From: Hirschia sp.
Lineage (GTDB): Bacteria; Pseudomonadota; Alphaproteobacteria; Caulobacterales; Hyphomonadaceae
NCBI GenBank assembly: GCA_002709235.1
Contig: PAQI01000026.1
Span: 16,930 to 78,055, forward strand
Length of the DNA: 61,126 bases
Reading direction: 5' to 3'
Part shown: one piece after another, positions 18,141-26,863 of the stretch
How positions within the stretch are numbered: position 1 is the stretch's first letter
How the letters are laid out: every line of letters starts with the position of its first letter
The notes under the pieces: model-generated
Told to the model about the DNA's origin: nothing
Seen by the model: only the letters and a program-made list of their open reading frames with translations
The model's database searches: none
Program-made: the position numbers and the translations under genes

Positions 18141-19517
18141 TTAGTAGAACTCGGGGCGAACGCGATACAAAAGGTCAGCCTGCCGCATTTTATCCTTTTC
18201 ATTGAACAGAATAACGATGTCGTCTTGCATGACTTTTTCATCCAGGGACATCACTTGCTTGTTTCTGACCAATGCACCGGGTGACACTCCTTCCGGGATA
18301 TCATCCTTGTGAGACAATCGCATACCTATGAGCTTGGAGGTTTCCCGAACCTTGCCCTCAACAACCTCACCGGCTCCACCTTCGATCGTCTGAAGATTGG
18401 TGAGGCGCCCCTGCCTTAGACGCAGCAAGATGCGAGACACCGTTATTGAACGGGGATCCACTATGACATCAACATCAAGATCCGGGCCTATTCGCGCCAA
18501 ATCCTGATCATTCACCAGCGCCACCACCTTCTGAGCATTGAGATTCTTGCACAATGCCCCCAGGAGCAGATTGGCCTTGTCGTCACTGGTCAGGCCGATC
18601 ACAGTGGAATCTGGACCTACACCTGCCTCTTCCAGCAAGGCCGAGTTCAATCCATCACCATGTATGACAATTGAGCGCCGAAGCTTTTCTGCTGCCGCCT
18701 CTGCGCGTTTTTCGTCGCCCTCGATCACGCGGACAGACAAGCCACGCTTTTCCAGGGCTTCCGCGACGTACAGTCCGATATTACCACCACCGACTATAAC
18801 GACAGTCTGTCCTTTTTCTTCCGGTGTTCCCAGCACTCGAAACAGTTTGTCGATGGAATCGACTGCGGCGACGACGTATATACGGTCGCCCGCGTTTAAC
18901 GTGTCACGCTCATGAGGGGCCCAGACCTTGTTTTGCCCACCTTCTCGCCTGGCAAGCGCAACCACTTTCAGATTATCGTCGTCAAACAGCTCCTGGATAT
19001 CCTTGAGCGTCGCCCCAACAAAGCTGGACCTGGACGACAGCTCTATACCGAGAAATTTCACGGCTCCTTCGGCCAGTTCCGCCGTCAGGAATGCACCCGG
19101 TGTCAGATAACGCTGTATAATCGAATTTCCGACTTCGATCTCTGGAGAGATATGCATGTCGACGGGCAAATTGTCTTGTGTAAACAATTTCGCATAGGTT
19201 GGCTTGAGATAGGCCTGACTTCTGATCCGGGCGATTTTAGTGGTTATCTTGAACAATGAGTGCGCCACCTGACAGGTGATCATGTTCACTTCATCAGAAT
19301 GAGTGACTGCAATGATCATCTCGGCGCTTTCAGCACCCGCCTTGCGAAGAACGCCAGGATGAGCAGCATGGCCAACGATGCCATTCACTTCATATTGGTT
19401 CGCAACCTGATCGATGAGCTCAGGGTTTTCATCGATGATCGTGACGTGATTGTCTGCTGCCAGCCGTTGAGCGATTCCCTGCCCCACACGGCCTGCACCG
19501 CAAATGATAATGCGCAT
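18141..19517 (-). CDS. trkA: Trk system NAD-binding regulator TrkA
   Basis: 458 residues, the double-RCK length of TrkA. Two Rossmann nucleotide folds begin at MRIIICGAGRVGQGIAQRL (residue 1) and TVVIVGGGNIGLYVAEALE (about residue 230), each followed by an RCK-C lobe. TrkA binds NAD(H)/ATP in the cytoplasm and gates TrkH. Sits between ntrX (23-base gap) and trkH on the same strand, the usual alphaproteobacterial arrangement linking nitrogen regulation and K+ uptake genes. Confidence 0.96.
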   Translation of the reverse strand: MRIIICGAGRVGQGIAQRLAADNHVTIIDENPELIDQVANQYEVNGIVGHAAHPGVLRKAGAESAEMIIAVTHSDEVNMITCQVAHSLFKITTKIARIRSQAYLKPTYAKLFTQDNLPVDMHISPEIEVGNSIIQRYLTPGAFLTAELAEGAVKFLGIELSSRSSFVGATLKDIQELFDDDNLKVVALARREGGQNKVWAPHERDTLNAGDRIYVVAAVDSIDKLFRVLGTPEEKGQTVVIVGGGNIGLYVAEALEKRGLSVRVIEGDEKRAEAAAEKLRRSIVIHGDGLNSALLEEAGVGPDSTVIGLTSDDKANLLLGALCKNLNAQKVVALVNDQDLARIGPDLDVDVIVDPRSITVSRILLRLRQGRLTNLQTIEGGAGEVVEGKVRETSKLIGMRLSHKDDIPEGVSPGALVRNKQVMSLDEKVMQDDIVILFNEKDKMRQADLLYRVRPEFY

Positions 19518-19540
19518 GTAAGACCTCTAGAACTCGCTAT

Positions 19541-20917
19541 CTATCCACTAGTGCTGACCGATGTATCAACACCGAGTGCCTTCAGTTTCCGATGAAGAGC
19601 AGACCGCTCCATTCCAATGAAAGCCGCTGTCCGGGAGATGTTCCCGCCGAACCGCGTGATTTGCAAGGAAAGATATTCCCGCTCGAATTGTTCACGTGCA
19701 TCGCGTAATGGCATGGCGATCATTTCCATGGATGCACCTGCCCCTCCCGAAGAGTTGTCCTCTTGTGGCAAATGATCAGGCGTGATTGCAGCAGAAGGCT
19801 CTCCACCGGCCAGGATCAGGATGCGTTCAACAACGTTTCTCAACTGGCGAACATTTCCAGGCCAGTTGGAGGTTTGTAGGACAGCAATTGCTTCATCTGA
19901 AAAGCGTCTGATCGGCATCCCTGATGATTGAGAAATCAGTTTTGTGAAGTGTTCTATCAATTCAGGGATATCCTGCCGCCTTTTATCCATGGCGGGTACT
20001 TCAAGAGGAACAACACTCAAGCGATAGAAAAGGTCTTCCCGGAACCGGCCAGCCCTGATTTCTTCATTCAAATCGCGAGCTGTGGATGAAATCACACGCA
20101 CATCAACGGCTACCTCTGACTGCCCGTTGAGACGCTTGAAATGTTGGTCGACCAGGACACGAAGTATCTTGGACTGTGTCCCGGCTGGCATGTCCGCAAC
20201 TTCATCCAGCAGCAATGTCCCGCTATGCGCGCGCTCGAAAAGACCGATTTTCCGGGGCCGACCATTCTCGTCTTCTTCGCCGAACAATTCAGCTTCCATG
20301 CGATCCGCTTCAATACTGGCTGCGCTGACCACAACGAAGGGACCGTCTGATCGTCCGGACGCTTCATGAATACTACGAGCGACGAGTTCCTTGCCGACTC
20401 CTGGCGGACCGGAGATGAGAATGCGGCTATTGGCCGGTGCCACTTTAAGAATGGTAGAGCGCAAGTGCTGAATGGCCGGACTGTCGCCAATCAGCTGACT
20501 GGAACTGGTCGACATGTTCTGGAGGCGCGCATTCTCCCTGCGCAAGACTGCGTTTTCCAGTGCGCGCTGAACGACGAGCAGCAATTTGTCAGCCTTGAAT
20601 GGCTTTTCGATATAGTCATATGCGCCGCGACGTATTGCAGTCACGGCGGTTTCGACCGAACCGTGACCAGAAATGATAATCACAGGGAGTATCGGGTCGA
20701 GTTCCTTGAGCATTTTGAGAATGTCGAGACCGTCAAACTCTGACCCTTTCAACCAAACATCCAGAATGACCAGGTTTGGAGCGCGAGACTTAACCTGCTG
20801 CAAAGCCTGGTCAGCATCGGCTGCTGTCCTTACCGCGTAACCTTCATCTTCAAGAATCCCGCCGACGAGTTCTCGGATATCCATCTCATCGTCAACTACG
20901 AGTATTTCGTAAGCCAT
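19541..20917 (-). CDS. ntrX: NtrX response regulator (AAA+, Fis-type HTH)
   Basis: 458 residues. Receiver domain (residues 1-120) with acidic pocket Asp9/Asp10 and phospho-acceptor Asp53 in VILDVWL. AAA+ domain with Walker A GPPGVGKE (170-177) and Walker B TLLLDE (234-239). C-terminal Fis-like helix-turn-helix (ISRTAAFIGMERSALHRKLKAL). The sigma-54 contact loop GAFTGA is absent: LFGEEDENGRPRKIGLFE occupies its place, which is usual for NtrX. Partner of NtrY, with which it shares one base (TAATG). In related bacteria NtrYX senses redox/nitrogen state and controls envelope and respiration genes. Confidence 0.95.
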   Translation of the reverse strand: MAYEILVVDDEMDIRELVGGILEDEGYAVRTAADADQALQQVKSRAPNLVILDVWLKGSEFDGLDILKMLKELDPILPVIIISGHGSVETAVTAIRRGAYDYIEKPFKADKLLLVVQRALENAVLRRENARLQNMSTSSSQLIGDSPAIQHLRSTILKVAPANSRILISGPPGVGKELVARSIHEASGRSDGPFVVVSAASIEADRMEAELFGEEDENGRPRKIGLFERAHSGTLLLDEVADMPAGTQSKILRVLVDQHFKRLNGQSEVAVDVRVISSTARDLNEEIRAGRFREDLFYRLSVVPLEVPAMDKRRQDIPELIEHFTKLISQSSGMPIRRFSDEAIAVLQTSNWPGNVRQLRNVVERILILAGGEPSAAITPDHLPQEDNSSGGAGASMEMIAMPLRDAREQFEREYLSLQITRFGGNISRTAAFIGMERSALHRKLKALGVDTSVSTSG

Positions 20918-23151
20918 TACACTACTCCTGCGTCAGCGTGTTCTGCGCCGTTATCATTGTTATCGGGAACGAGCGGCAGTGTGATATCCACACGCGCGCC
21001 GCCACCTTCATTGTCACCAAGACCGATGCTTCCGCCATGATCGACTATAATCCTGTTCACAATAGCCAATCCAAGGCCCACGCCGGATTCGCGGGTGGTC
21101 ACATAAGGCTCCAGAAGCCGGTCTCGTCCTTCTTTTGGAAAGCCTGGGCCGGTATCGCTGATCGTTATACGCGCGCGGTCATCATCTGAGGCCAAAGTCA
21201 CAGTGACACTTCCCTCCTTGATCTCACCGGCTTCCACATGACGTTCCACGGCTTCACAGGCGTTCTTGATGACATTGGTCAATGCCTGTCCCAGCAAGCG
21301 ATCATCGCCCAGTGCTTTGAGATATCCGTCCGGAACCTGAACTGAAACCTTGATACCCGGTGCTGCCAGCTTTCTGGCAAAAGCGACATTGCGGACGAGT
21401 TCACATACATCGAATGTTGAAAAGACGGGTTTCGGCATGCGTGCAAAACTGGAAAATTCCTCGACCATTCGGCCAATGTCACCCACCTGCCTCAGGATCG
21501 TTGCGATGCATTTGTCGAAGATCTCACGATCAGTCGTGATCTGGTCTCCAAAGCGACGCCTGATACGTTCAGTTGATAGCTGAATAGGCGTCAATGGATT
21601 TCGGATTTCATGTGCGATCCGACGGGCAACATCTTTCCAGGCGGCCTGGCGCTGGCCGACAGCAAGACGCGTGGTGTCATGGAAGGTGATCACACACCCT
21701 GCATTGTCGATTTCTGGTGCGATCCGAGCATGGATTTCCCTGACACCATCATCCGTGGATCGCTTGATATTGGCTCCCTGCGTGCTCCCGGTTTCCAGCG
21801 CAAATCTGAGAGTCGGCAGAAATTCCGGGGCGACATCAGCAATTGTGGATGCATTCAGCTTGTCGAGTTCCACATTGAGAAGCCTGGAAGCCGACGCATT
21901 GGCGATTGTCACATTGAATGCCGGGTCCACTCTGATAACGCCGGCTTCAACACTTTCCAGTACAGCTTCAATGAACAGTGATCGCGTTTCAGCATCCACT
22001 CTGGCACGTTCCAGATCCCTTGTCTGACGTGACAGTCTCATTGTCATCTGATTGAAGGCTTCGGTCAGGTCATCAATTTCATCATGAATGACAGGACGTT
22101 CCAGTCGAACGGAAAGATCGCCGTCCCTAACTGCTCGTGCTGCACCGGCCAGCGTCCCGATGGGACTTGCAATACGTCGTGCCGCTGACATACCCAGCCA
22201 TGCCGTCATCAGGAGTACAAGAAGCGCTGCTTCTACGTAAGATAGCGTAAATACAGCCCGCAATTCGTTTTTCCGGGCATCAGCTTCACGATAGGCGGTC
22301 AGACCATCGGAGGTTGCGCGCAATTGATCGGCCACCGATTGAGGTCCTTGGCGAGCTGCGTAGATGTAGAGGTCGTCATAGGCCTGCAGGCGCAATATTG
22401 CAGAAACGACGAAATCTTCACTTACATAGACGGCCGGGCGTCCATTTCGCGCGGCGATCCAGTTGGTTTCGGTATGAGGTACATATTCTGGGCCATTTTC
22501 TTCGGTCTGTACCTTCATCTGAACCTCACGGTCGCCGTTCAGAATGTAGAGAGTTGTGAGGTTCCTGAACTTCGCCATTGTTCCAAGAGATACCCAGAAC
22601 GTGTTTGGATCAGACGTGTAGACTTCGACATATTCTGGTTCGTTGAGGTCCAGGGCGGCTTCATTCAGATCAAAGAGCAGATCATCCACGATGGCGCGCT
22701 GTGAGGCCTCAGCAACCTTGGAAGCGCTTTCAACCGCTGACCTGACCTTGTCGGAAAACCAGATCTCGACACTCCGGTTGATCAATACCCCCAAAAAACC
22801 AGCGACGACAAAAGTTGGCAACATTGCTGCCAAACCGAACAAGGCAATAATTCGCAATCGGAGGCGCGCGCTTCCGCTGGTCTGGCGGTTTTCCTGATAC
22901 AGCCGCCAGATTGGAACAAGAAGGGAGGCACCCAGCACCAGTATCAGGGCCAGATTTCCCAGCAGCATCCACATGAGAACGGATGAACCACCCGCGGCGG
23001 TTCGACCCGTTTCGCTGACCGACATGTAAGTCGAAAATGCTGCGATGGCCGCTGACAGAATGAACAGAACAATCAGGACGGGCTTTCCAACCGGACCGAA
23101 CTTCATGCTTGTTTTCAGCCTGTCGCCGAACTGATTCATACGCATCACCAC
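20917..23151 (-). CDS. ntrY: NtrY membrane sensor histidine kinase
   Basis: 744 residues. Three or so membrane segments in the first 100 residues and one near 315, a periplasmic sensing loop, a HAMP linker (RRIASPIGTLAGAARAVRDGDLSVRL), a PAS domain (SLFIEAVLESVEAGVIRVDPAF), the HisKA H-box RRIAHEIRNPLTPIQLS and a HATPase_c domain with ISDTGPGFP and GVGLGLAIVNRII. It phosphorylates NtrX. The GTG at 23151 gives 744 residues; ATG codons 2 and 4 codons downstream (23145, 23139) are equally possible, since no clear Shine-Dalgarno decides. A 20-bp palindrome sits directly upstream. Confidence 0.94.
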   Translation of the reverse strand: MVMRMNQFGDRLKTSMKFGPVGKPVLIVLFILSAAIAAFSTYMSVSETGRTAAGGSSVLMWMLLGNLALILVLGASLLVPIWRLYQENRQTSGSARLRLRIIALFGLAAMLPTFVVAGFLGVLINRSVEIWFSDKVRSAVESASKVAEASQRAIVDDLLFDLNEAALDLNEPEYVEVYTSDPNTFWVSLGTMAKFRNLTTLYILNGDREVQMKVQTEENGPEYVPHTETNWIAARNGRPAVYVSEDFVVSAILRLQAYDDLYIYAARQGPQSVADQLRATSDGLTAYREADARKNELRAVFTLSYVEAALLVLLMTAWLGMSAARRIASPIGTLAGAARAVRDGDLSVRLERPVIHDEIDDLTEAFNQMTMRLSRQTRDLERARVDAETRSLFIEAVLESVEAGVIRVDPAFNVTIANASASRLLNVELDKLNASTIADVAPEFLPTLRFALETGSTQGANIKRSTDDGVREIHARIAPEIDNAGCVITFHDTTRLAVGQRQAAWKDVARRIAHEIRNPLTPIQLSTERIRRRFGDQITTDREIFDKCIATILRQVGDIGRMVEEFSSFARMPKPVFSTFDVCELVRNVAFARKLAAPGIKVSVQVPDGYLKALGDDRLLGQALTNVIKNACEAVERHVEAGEIKEGSVTVTLASDDDRARITISDTGPGFPKEGRDRLLEPYVTTRESGVGLGLAIVNRIIVDHGGSIGLGDNEGGGARVDITLPLVPDNNDNGAEHADAGVV

Positions 23152-23156
23152 TCAAA

Positions 23157-23176
23157 CTGTGTCCATATGAACACAG
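23157..23176. promoter_or_regulatory. 20-bp palindrome upstream of ntrYX, candidate operator
   Basis: CTGTGT and ACACAG arms flank CCATATGA; 9 of 10 base pairs of the dyad match, including a central CATATG. It lies six bases before the ntrY GTG and 44 bases after the ntrC stop, so a bound protein could block ntrYX transcription or translation. A second, partial CTGTGTTG half-site on the minus strand lies at 23207-23214, inside a smaller CAAC-ACA-GTTG dyad (23207-23217). The regulator is unknown. Confidence 0.5.
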
Positions 23177-23219
23177 CGCGACAATGATACAACATTAAAA
23201 TTGATTCAACACAGTTGAC

Positions 23220-24641
23220 TTATTCAGTGTCTGACAATCGCAGTCCGTTGATTTTTGAACGAAGCGTATTGCGGTTGAGCCCGAGAATGGACGCCGCCCT
23301 CACCTTGTTTCCACGTGTCGCTGCAAGAGCAAGTTTGATCAGTGGGCGCTCAACCTGTTCAATGACAGAAGAATAAATCTCGCCATCCGCTCCATCTATA
23401 GCACTCAAACGTGCGAGAAAATGGCGCGAGAGCAGAGCTTCGACTTCCGCTTCGAATTCTCCGGCAGACTGCTCTTTCTTGGCGACCGGACGCATTTCGC
23501 GCTCGATCTCACGCGCCGTGATGACGGGTTCGGGACTCAAGGCTGCGACGCGGCGGATCAGGTTTTCAAGTTCTCTGACATTTCCCGGCCAATCATAGGC
23601 CGACAGAAGATCAAAGGCAGACTTATCCAATTGCTTTTCAGGTAGCCCTTCCCGGCGCGCTCGTACCAGAAATGCAGAAGCCAGTTCAAGAATGTCTTCC
23701 TTGCGGTCAACGAGAGGAGGCAATTTGAGAGAAACAACATTCAGGCGATAATAGAGGTCTTCCCTGAAGCCCCCCTGGTCTACCAGGGTTTGAAGGTCAT
23801 GCTTGGTGGATGCGATAATCCGAACATCCGATTGGCGCACATCGCCTCCACCAAATGGTGAAAACTTTCCGTCCTGGAGAAAGCGAAGCAATCGGGTTTG
23901 GGCTTCGATCGGCATATCGCCGACTTCATCCAGATAAAGCGTTCCGCCGTCTGCTTCTTCCACGCGCCCGGTCTTGCCCACTCCGGACTCCGTGCTGACG
24001 CCGAACAGGTCTGCTTCTACCTGTTCTTTTTGTAGGGCTGCCAAGGAAACTGCCACAAAAGGACCGTCCTTGCGTTTGCCGAGGTCATGGATGGCCTTGG
24101 CGCAAAGGTCCTTTCCGGTTCCGCTTTCACCTTCGATCAGAACTGTCAGGTCAGTGTTCATCACGCGTGCAATGACGCGATAGACATTCTGCATTGGGGT
24201 CGAGCGCCCAATCAAAGGTAAGGCTTCGTCTTTTTCAGCTTTACGACTGCTTGGCGCGACGCCTTTTACAGTGCGCTTCTGAAGAGCTCGCTTGACGGCA
24301 TCTGACAGATTATCGATGTCAAAGGGTTTGGGAAGATAGTCATAGACACCGTGATCTGATGCCATTGTTGCGGTCAGAACCGTGCTTTGACCGGAAATCA
24401 CGATAATTGGCAGTTCGGGCCGCTCATGACGAATGTCACCCATCACATCGAATATCGACTTGTCTGGCATATATACGTCTGTGATCAGCAGATCACCTTC
24501 ACCGGACTGGATCCATTTCCACAATGTGGCGACGGAATTGGTGGCTCTGACGTGATAGCCTTCCTGCGCCAAAGTCTGGCTGATTACCAACCTGACGCTT
24601 GAATCATCGTCGGCCACCAAAATTGTTGGACCCTTCATCAC
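23220..24641 (-). CDS. ntrC: NtrC nitrogen response regulator lacking the GAFTGA loop
   Basis: 473 residues. Receiver domain with Asp11-13 and phospho-acceptor Asp55 (LLITDVYMPD); AAA+ domain with Walker A GESGTGKD (171-178) and Walker B TLYLDE (234-239); Fis-type helix-turn-helix at the end (RAASILGLNRNTLRSKING). Where E. coli NtrC has FGHEKGAFTGA and then RFEQADGG, this protein has FGVSTESGVGKTGRVEEADGG: the sigma-54 contact loop is missing and about four residues are deleted. It is still clearly NtrC by its pairing with ntrB and its position after dusB. The best-known precedent is Rhodobacter capsulatus NtrC, which lacks the loop and works with the housekeeping sigma factor. Confidence 0.94.
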   Translation of the reverse strand: MMKGPTILVADDDSSVRLVISQTLAQEGYHVRATNSVATLWKWIQSGEGDLLITDVYMPDKSIFDVMGDIRHERPELPIIVISGQSTVLTATMASDHGVYDYLPKPFDIDNLSDAVKRALQKRTVKGVAPSSRKAEKDEALPLIGRSTPMQNVYRVIARVMNTDLTVLIEGESGTGKDLCAKAIHDLGKRKDGPFVAVSLAALQKEQVEADLFGVSTESGVGKTGRVEEADGGTLYLDEVGDMPIEAQTRLLRFLQDGKFSPFGGGDVRQSDVRIIASTKHDLQTLVDQGGFREDLYYRLNVVSLKLPPLVDRKEDILELASAFLVRARREGLPEKQLDKSAFDLLSAYDWPGNVRELENLIRRVAALSPEPVITAREIEREMRPVAKKEQSAGEFEAEVEALLSRHFLARLSAIDGADGEIYSSVIEQVERPLIKLALAATRGNKVRAASILGLNRNTLRSKINGLRLSDTE

Positions 24642-24649
24642 TCGCTACC

Positions 24650-25729
24650 TCAATCCTGACGACTACCCAGCGGGAACAGAAGACGGAAACATGCACCGCC
24701 CTCTCCACTGTCAACCTCAACAAACCCGCCATGAGCGGACAAAATTTCTGCGACCACCGCAAGGCCGACACCGTCGCCCGATTCCTTTGTGGTGTAGAAT
24801 GGTGAAAACATCTGCTCTTGTACTTCGGCAGGTATTCCAGGTCCATTATCGCAGATAGATACCTCAAACGCACCGCGCTGTTTGTTGCCATTCTCGGCGT
24901 TGGTCAAGCGAACTCCAGGGCGATATCTTGTCTCGACAATGACACGGTCACCTACTCCTGTCTCGGAGATAGCCTCACACGCATTCTTCATCAGGTTGAG
25001 AAACGCCTCGTGCAGGTGATCCGGGTCTGCCGCTACTTCTGGCAATGATGGGTCGTACCTGATCTCGACTTCAATATTGTGCGCGTAGCTTGCACGGCAT
25101 AGTTCGACCACTTCGCCAAGAACGCGATGGACATTTGTCGGCGCAAGTCTCGGACGAAAAAAGGTTTCAAACGCAACAAAGCGATCAAGAATGCGACCGA
25201 TACGGCCCCCTTCTTCCTTGATCAGGCTCAACAAGGCCTGCTGATCATCTCGCGCCTTTCGCGCAAGCAACTGGGCTGCACCCATCATACCAGCCAGCGG
25301 GTTCTTGACTTCATGACCCAGAATTCGAGCCACTTCCGCCATCGTTGCGCTTTGCCCTTTGGGGTCAGCTTCTCCCGGCCCTCGCAAAGGCGTGAGACTA
25401 ACCACGACTGTATTCGTATCCAGGCTTAAAGCTGCGCTCGCGCTGACTTCTTCTACCGACAATGTGGGGCCAACCAGTTTCAAGCCGCGAACTGAAACGG
25501 ATCCTCCATTCTCATGGACGGTTGCCACGAGTGTTTCCAGCTCAGATCCCTTGGACAAGACTTCATCCAATCGTTTGCCCCGCAACAAGGACAAGCTGCG
25601 GCCGAGAAGGTTTTCGGCCATCTGATTGACCATAGAAATCTGATAGTTGCTATCCACGCACAACACGCCGACAGGCAAATTATCCAGAACATTGGCAGCG
25701 TTGTTATCGTCCAGGCTCTTCGTCAGCAT
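24650..25729 (-). CDS. ntrB: NtrB nitrogen sensor histidine kinase
   Basis: 359 residues, soluble. PAS domain first (VLDNLPVGVLCVDSNYQISMVNQMAENLLG), then HisKA with H-box ILGHEVKNPLAGMMGAAQLL (His139), then HATPase_c with ICDNGPGIP and GDGVGLAVVAEILSAHGG. NtrB phosphorylates or dephosphorylates NtrC under control of the PII protein (glnB is not in this window). The start overlaps the end of dusB by seven bases and ntrC follows after eight bases, so dusB-ntrB-ntrC is one transcription unit. Confidence 0.95.
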   Translation of the reverse strand: MLTKSLDDNNAANVLDNLPVGVLCVDSNYQISMVNQMAENLLGRSLSLLRGKRLDEVLSKGSELETLVATVHENGGSVSVRGLKLVGPTLSVEEVSASAALSLDTNTVVVSLTPLRGPGEADPKGQSATMAEVARILGHEVKNPLAGMMGAAQLLARKARDDQQALLSLIKEEGGRIGRILDRFVAFETFFRPRLAPTNVHRVLGEVVELCRASYAHNIEVEIRYDPSLPEVAADPDHLHEAFLNLMKNACEAISETGVGDRVIVETRYRPGVRLTNAENGNKQRGAFEVSICDNGPGIPAEVQEQMFSPFYTTKESGDGVGLAVVAEILSAHGGFVEVDSGEGGACFRLLFPLGSRQD

Positions 25730-26733
25730 GCGACCTCCAGGGTCCTGGAGCCATCACATCTTTCAGGAAAATTGTTCAGTTCCTCAATCAGAGTATCTGG
25801 ACATGGGATGCGGCAATAGTGTCGTTTCAGAGACTTGCGCGTCACGTCGTCTTTGATGTGATCGCAAGTTTCCAGATATTCAGAGATATGCTTGCGCACG
25901 ACCCTCACTCCCAGCGAACGCCCATAAAGCGTACAGGCATCATCGACCAGCTCCACAAGAATATTGAGTTGGGCTTCCAGGCTGAAAATTCTGATTTCCC
26001 GTCCGTTCAACGCTGCGGAAACCTGTCCTGGCAACCAGGGTCGCCCCACAGCTGCGCGCCCGACCATGACGCCGTCTGCTCCTGACATCTCCATGGCTCG
26101 CCGCGCGTTAGCCGCGTTGGATATGTCTCCGTTGACGATCACAGGTATACTGACAGCATCAACGACATCGCGAACCATGGACCAGTCGGCATGTCCTTCA
26201 TAAAACTGATTACGCGTGCGTCCATGAACCGTGATCATGGATACCCCCTCAGCCTGGGCGATAGATGCCAGTTCCGGAGAATTGATGGAATCCACATCCC
26301 AACCGAGACGCATTTTCAGAGTAACGGCTCCATCAGCGCCTTCCATAGTGGCTGCGATCAATGAACGCGCAATATCCAGATCCCGCATGAGTGCCGCGCC
26401 GGAGCGACCGCCTGTGACCTTTCTGGCCGGACATCCCATGTTTATATCAATCACCTCTGCACCAGCAGCCTTGCATTGCTGTGCAGCCAGTTTCATCCAG
26501 TGCGCTTCACGACCTGCCAGTTGTACAATGAAAGGCCCCGCTTCATCGACGAACCGATACAGTCTTCGTTGGGAAGCCAAGTTGCCTGTTGCCAGTTCTC
26601 CGCTGGCGACCATCTCGGTGACAACAACATCTGCCCCAAGTCTGCTGGCATGCCGACGAAAGGCTCCATCGGTCGTTCCTGACATCGGAGCCAGAAAAAC
26701 CGGGCAATCAAAATGGTGGTTCCCGACTAACAT
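25723..26733 (-). CDS. dusB: tRNA-dihydrouridine synthase (NifR3/DusB type)
   Basis: 336 residues. FMN-dependent TIM-barrel enzyme that reduces uridines in the tRNA D-loop. Signature segments: LAPMSGTTDGAFRRHASRLGADVVVTEMVAS near the N-terminus, INMGCPARKVTGGRSGAALM with the catalytic Cys, MITVHGRTRNQFYEG, VNGDISN and GADGVMVGRAAVGRPWL. First gene of the dusB-ntrBC operon, the arrangement from which the old name nifR3 comes. Divergent from ispDF with about 130 bases between them. Confidence 0.95.
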   Translation of the reverse strand: MLVGNHHFDCPVFLAPMSGTTDGAFRRHASRLGADVVVTEMVASGELATGNLASQRRLYRFVDEAGPFIVQLAGREAHWMKLAAQQCKAAGAEVIDINMGCPARKVTGGRSGAALMRDLDIARSLIAATMEGADGAVTLKMRLGWDVDSINSPELASIAQAEGVSMITVHGRTRNQFYEGHADWSMVRDVVDAVSIPVIVNGDISNAANARRAMEMSGADGVMVGRAAVGRPWLPGQVSAALNGREIRIFSLEAQLNILVELVDDACTLYGRSLGVRVVRKHISEYLETCDHIKDDVTRKSLKRHYCRIPCPDTLIEELNNFPERCDGSRTLEVAC

Positions 26734-26863
26734 GATTGGCTACTGCCAGAATCCCGTGTAACGCCTAATTATTGTGCAAACTAAACACAGCGGGAAATGA
26801 CACAAGTCCCACTCTCTATGTGAAGTGCATTGAAGAACGAATAAATCCGAAGGCGACTCAATT

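Noticed and set aside
23195-23209. TTAA-N7-TCAA resembling a CtrA site, with an overlapping GATTC (CcrM-type) site, upstream of ntrY
   Set aside because: Only seven of eight positions match and such AT-rich spacing occurs by chance in intergenic DNA; I kept only the much stronger palindrome nearby.
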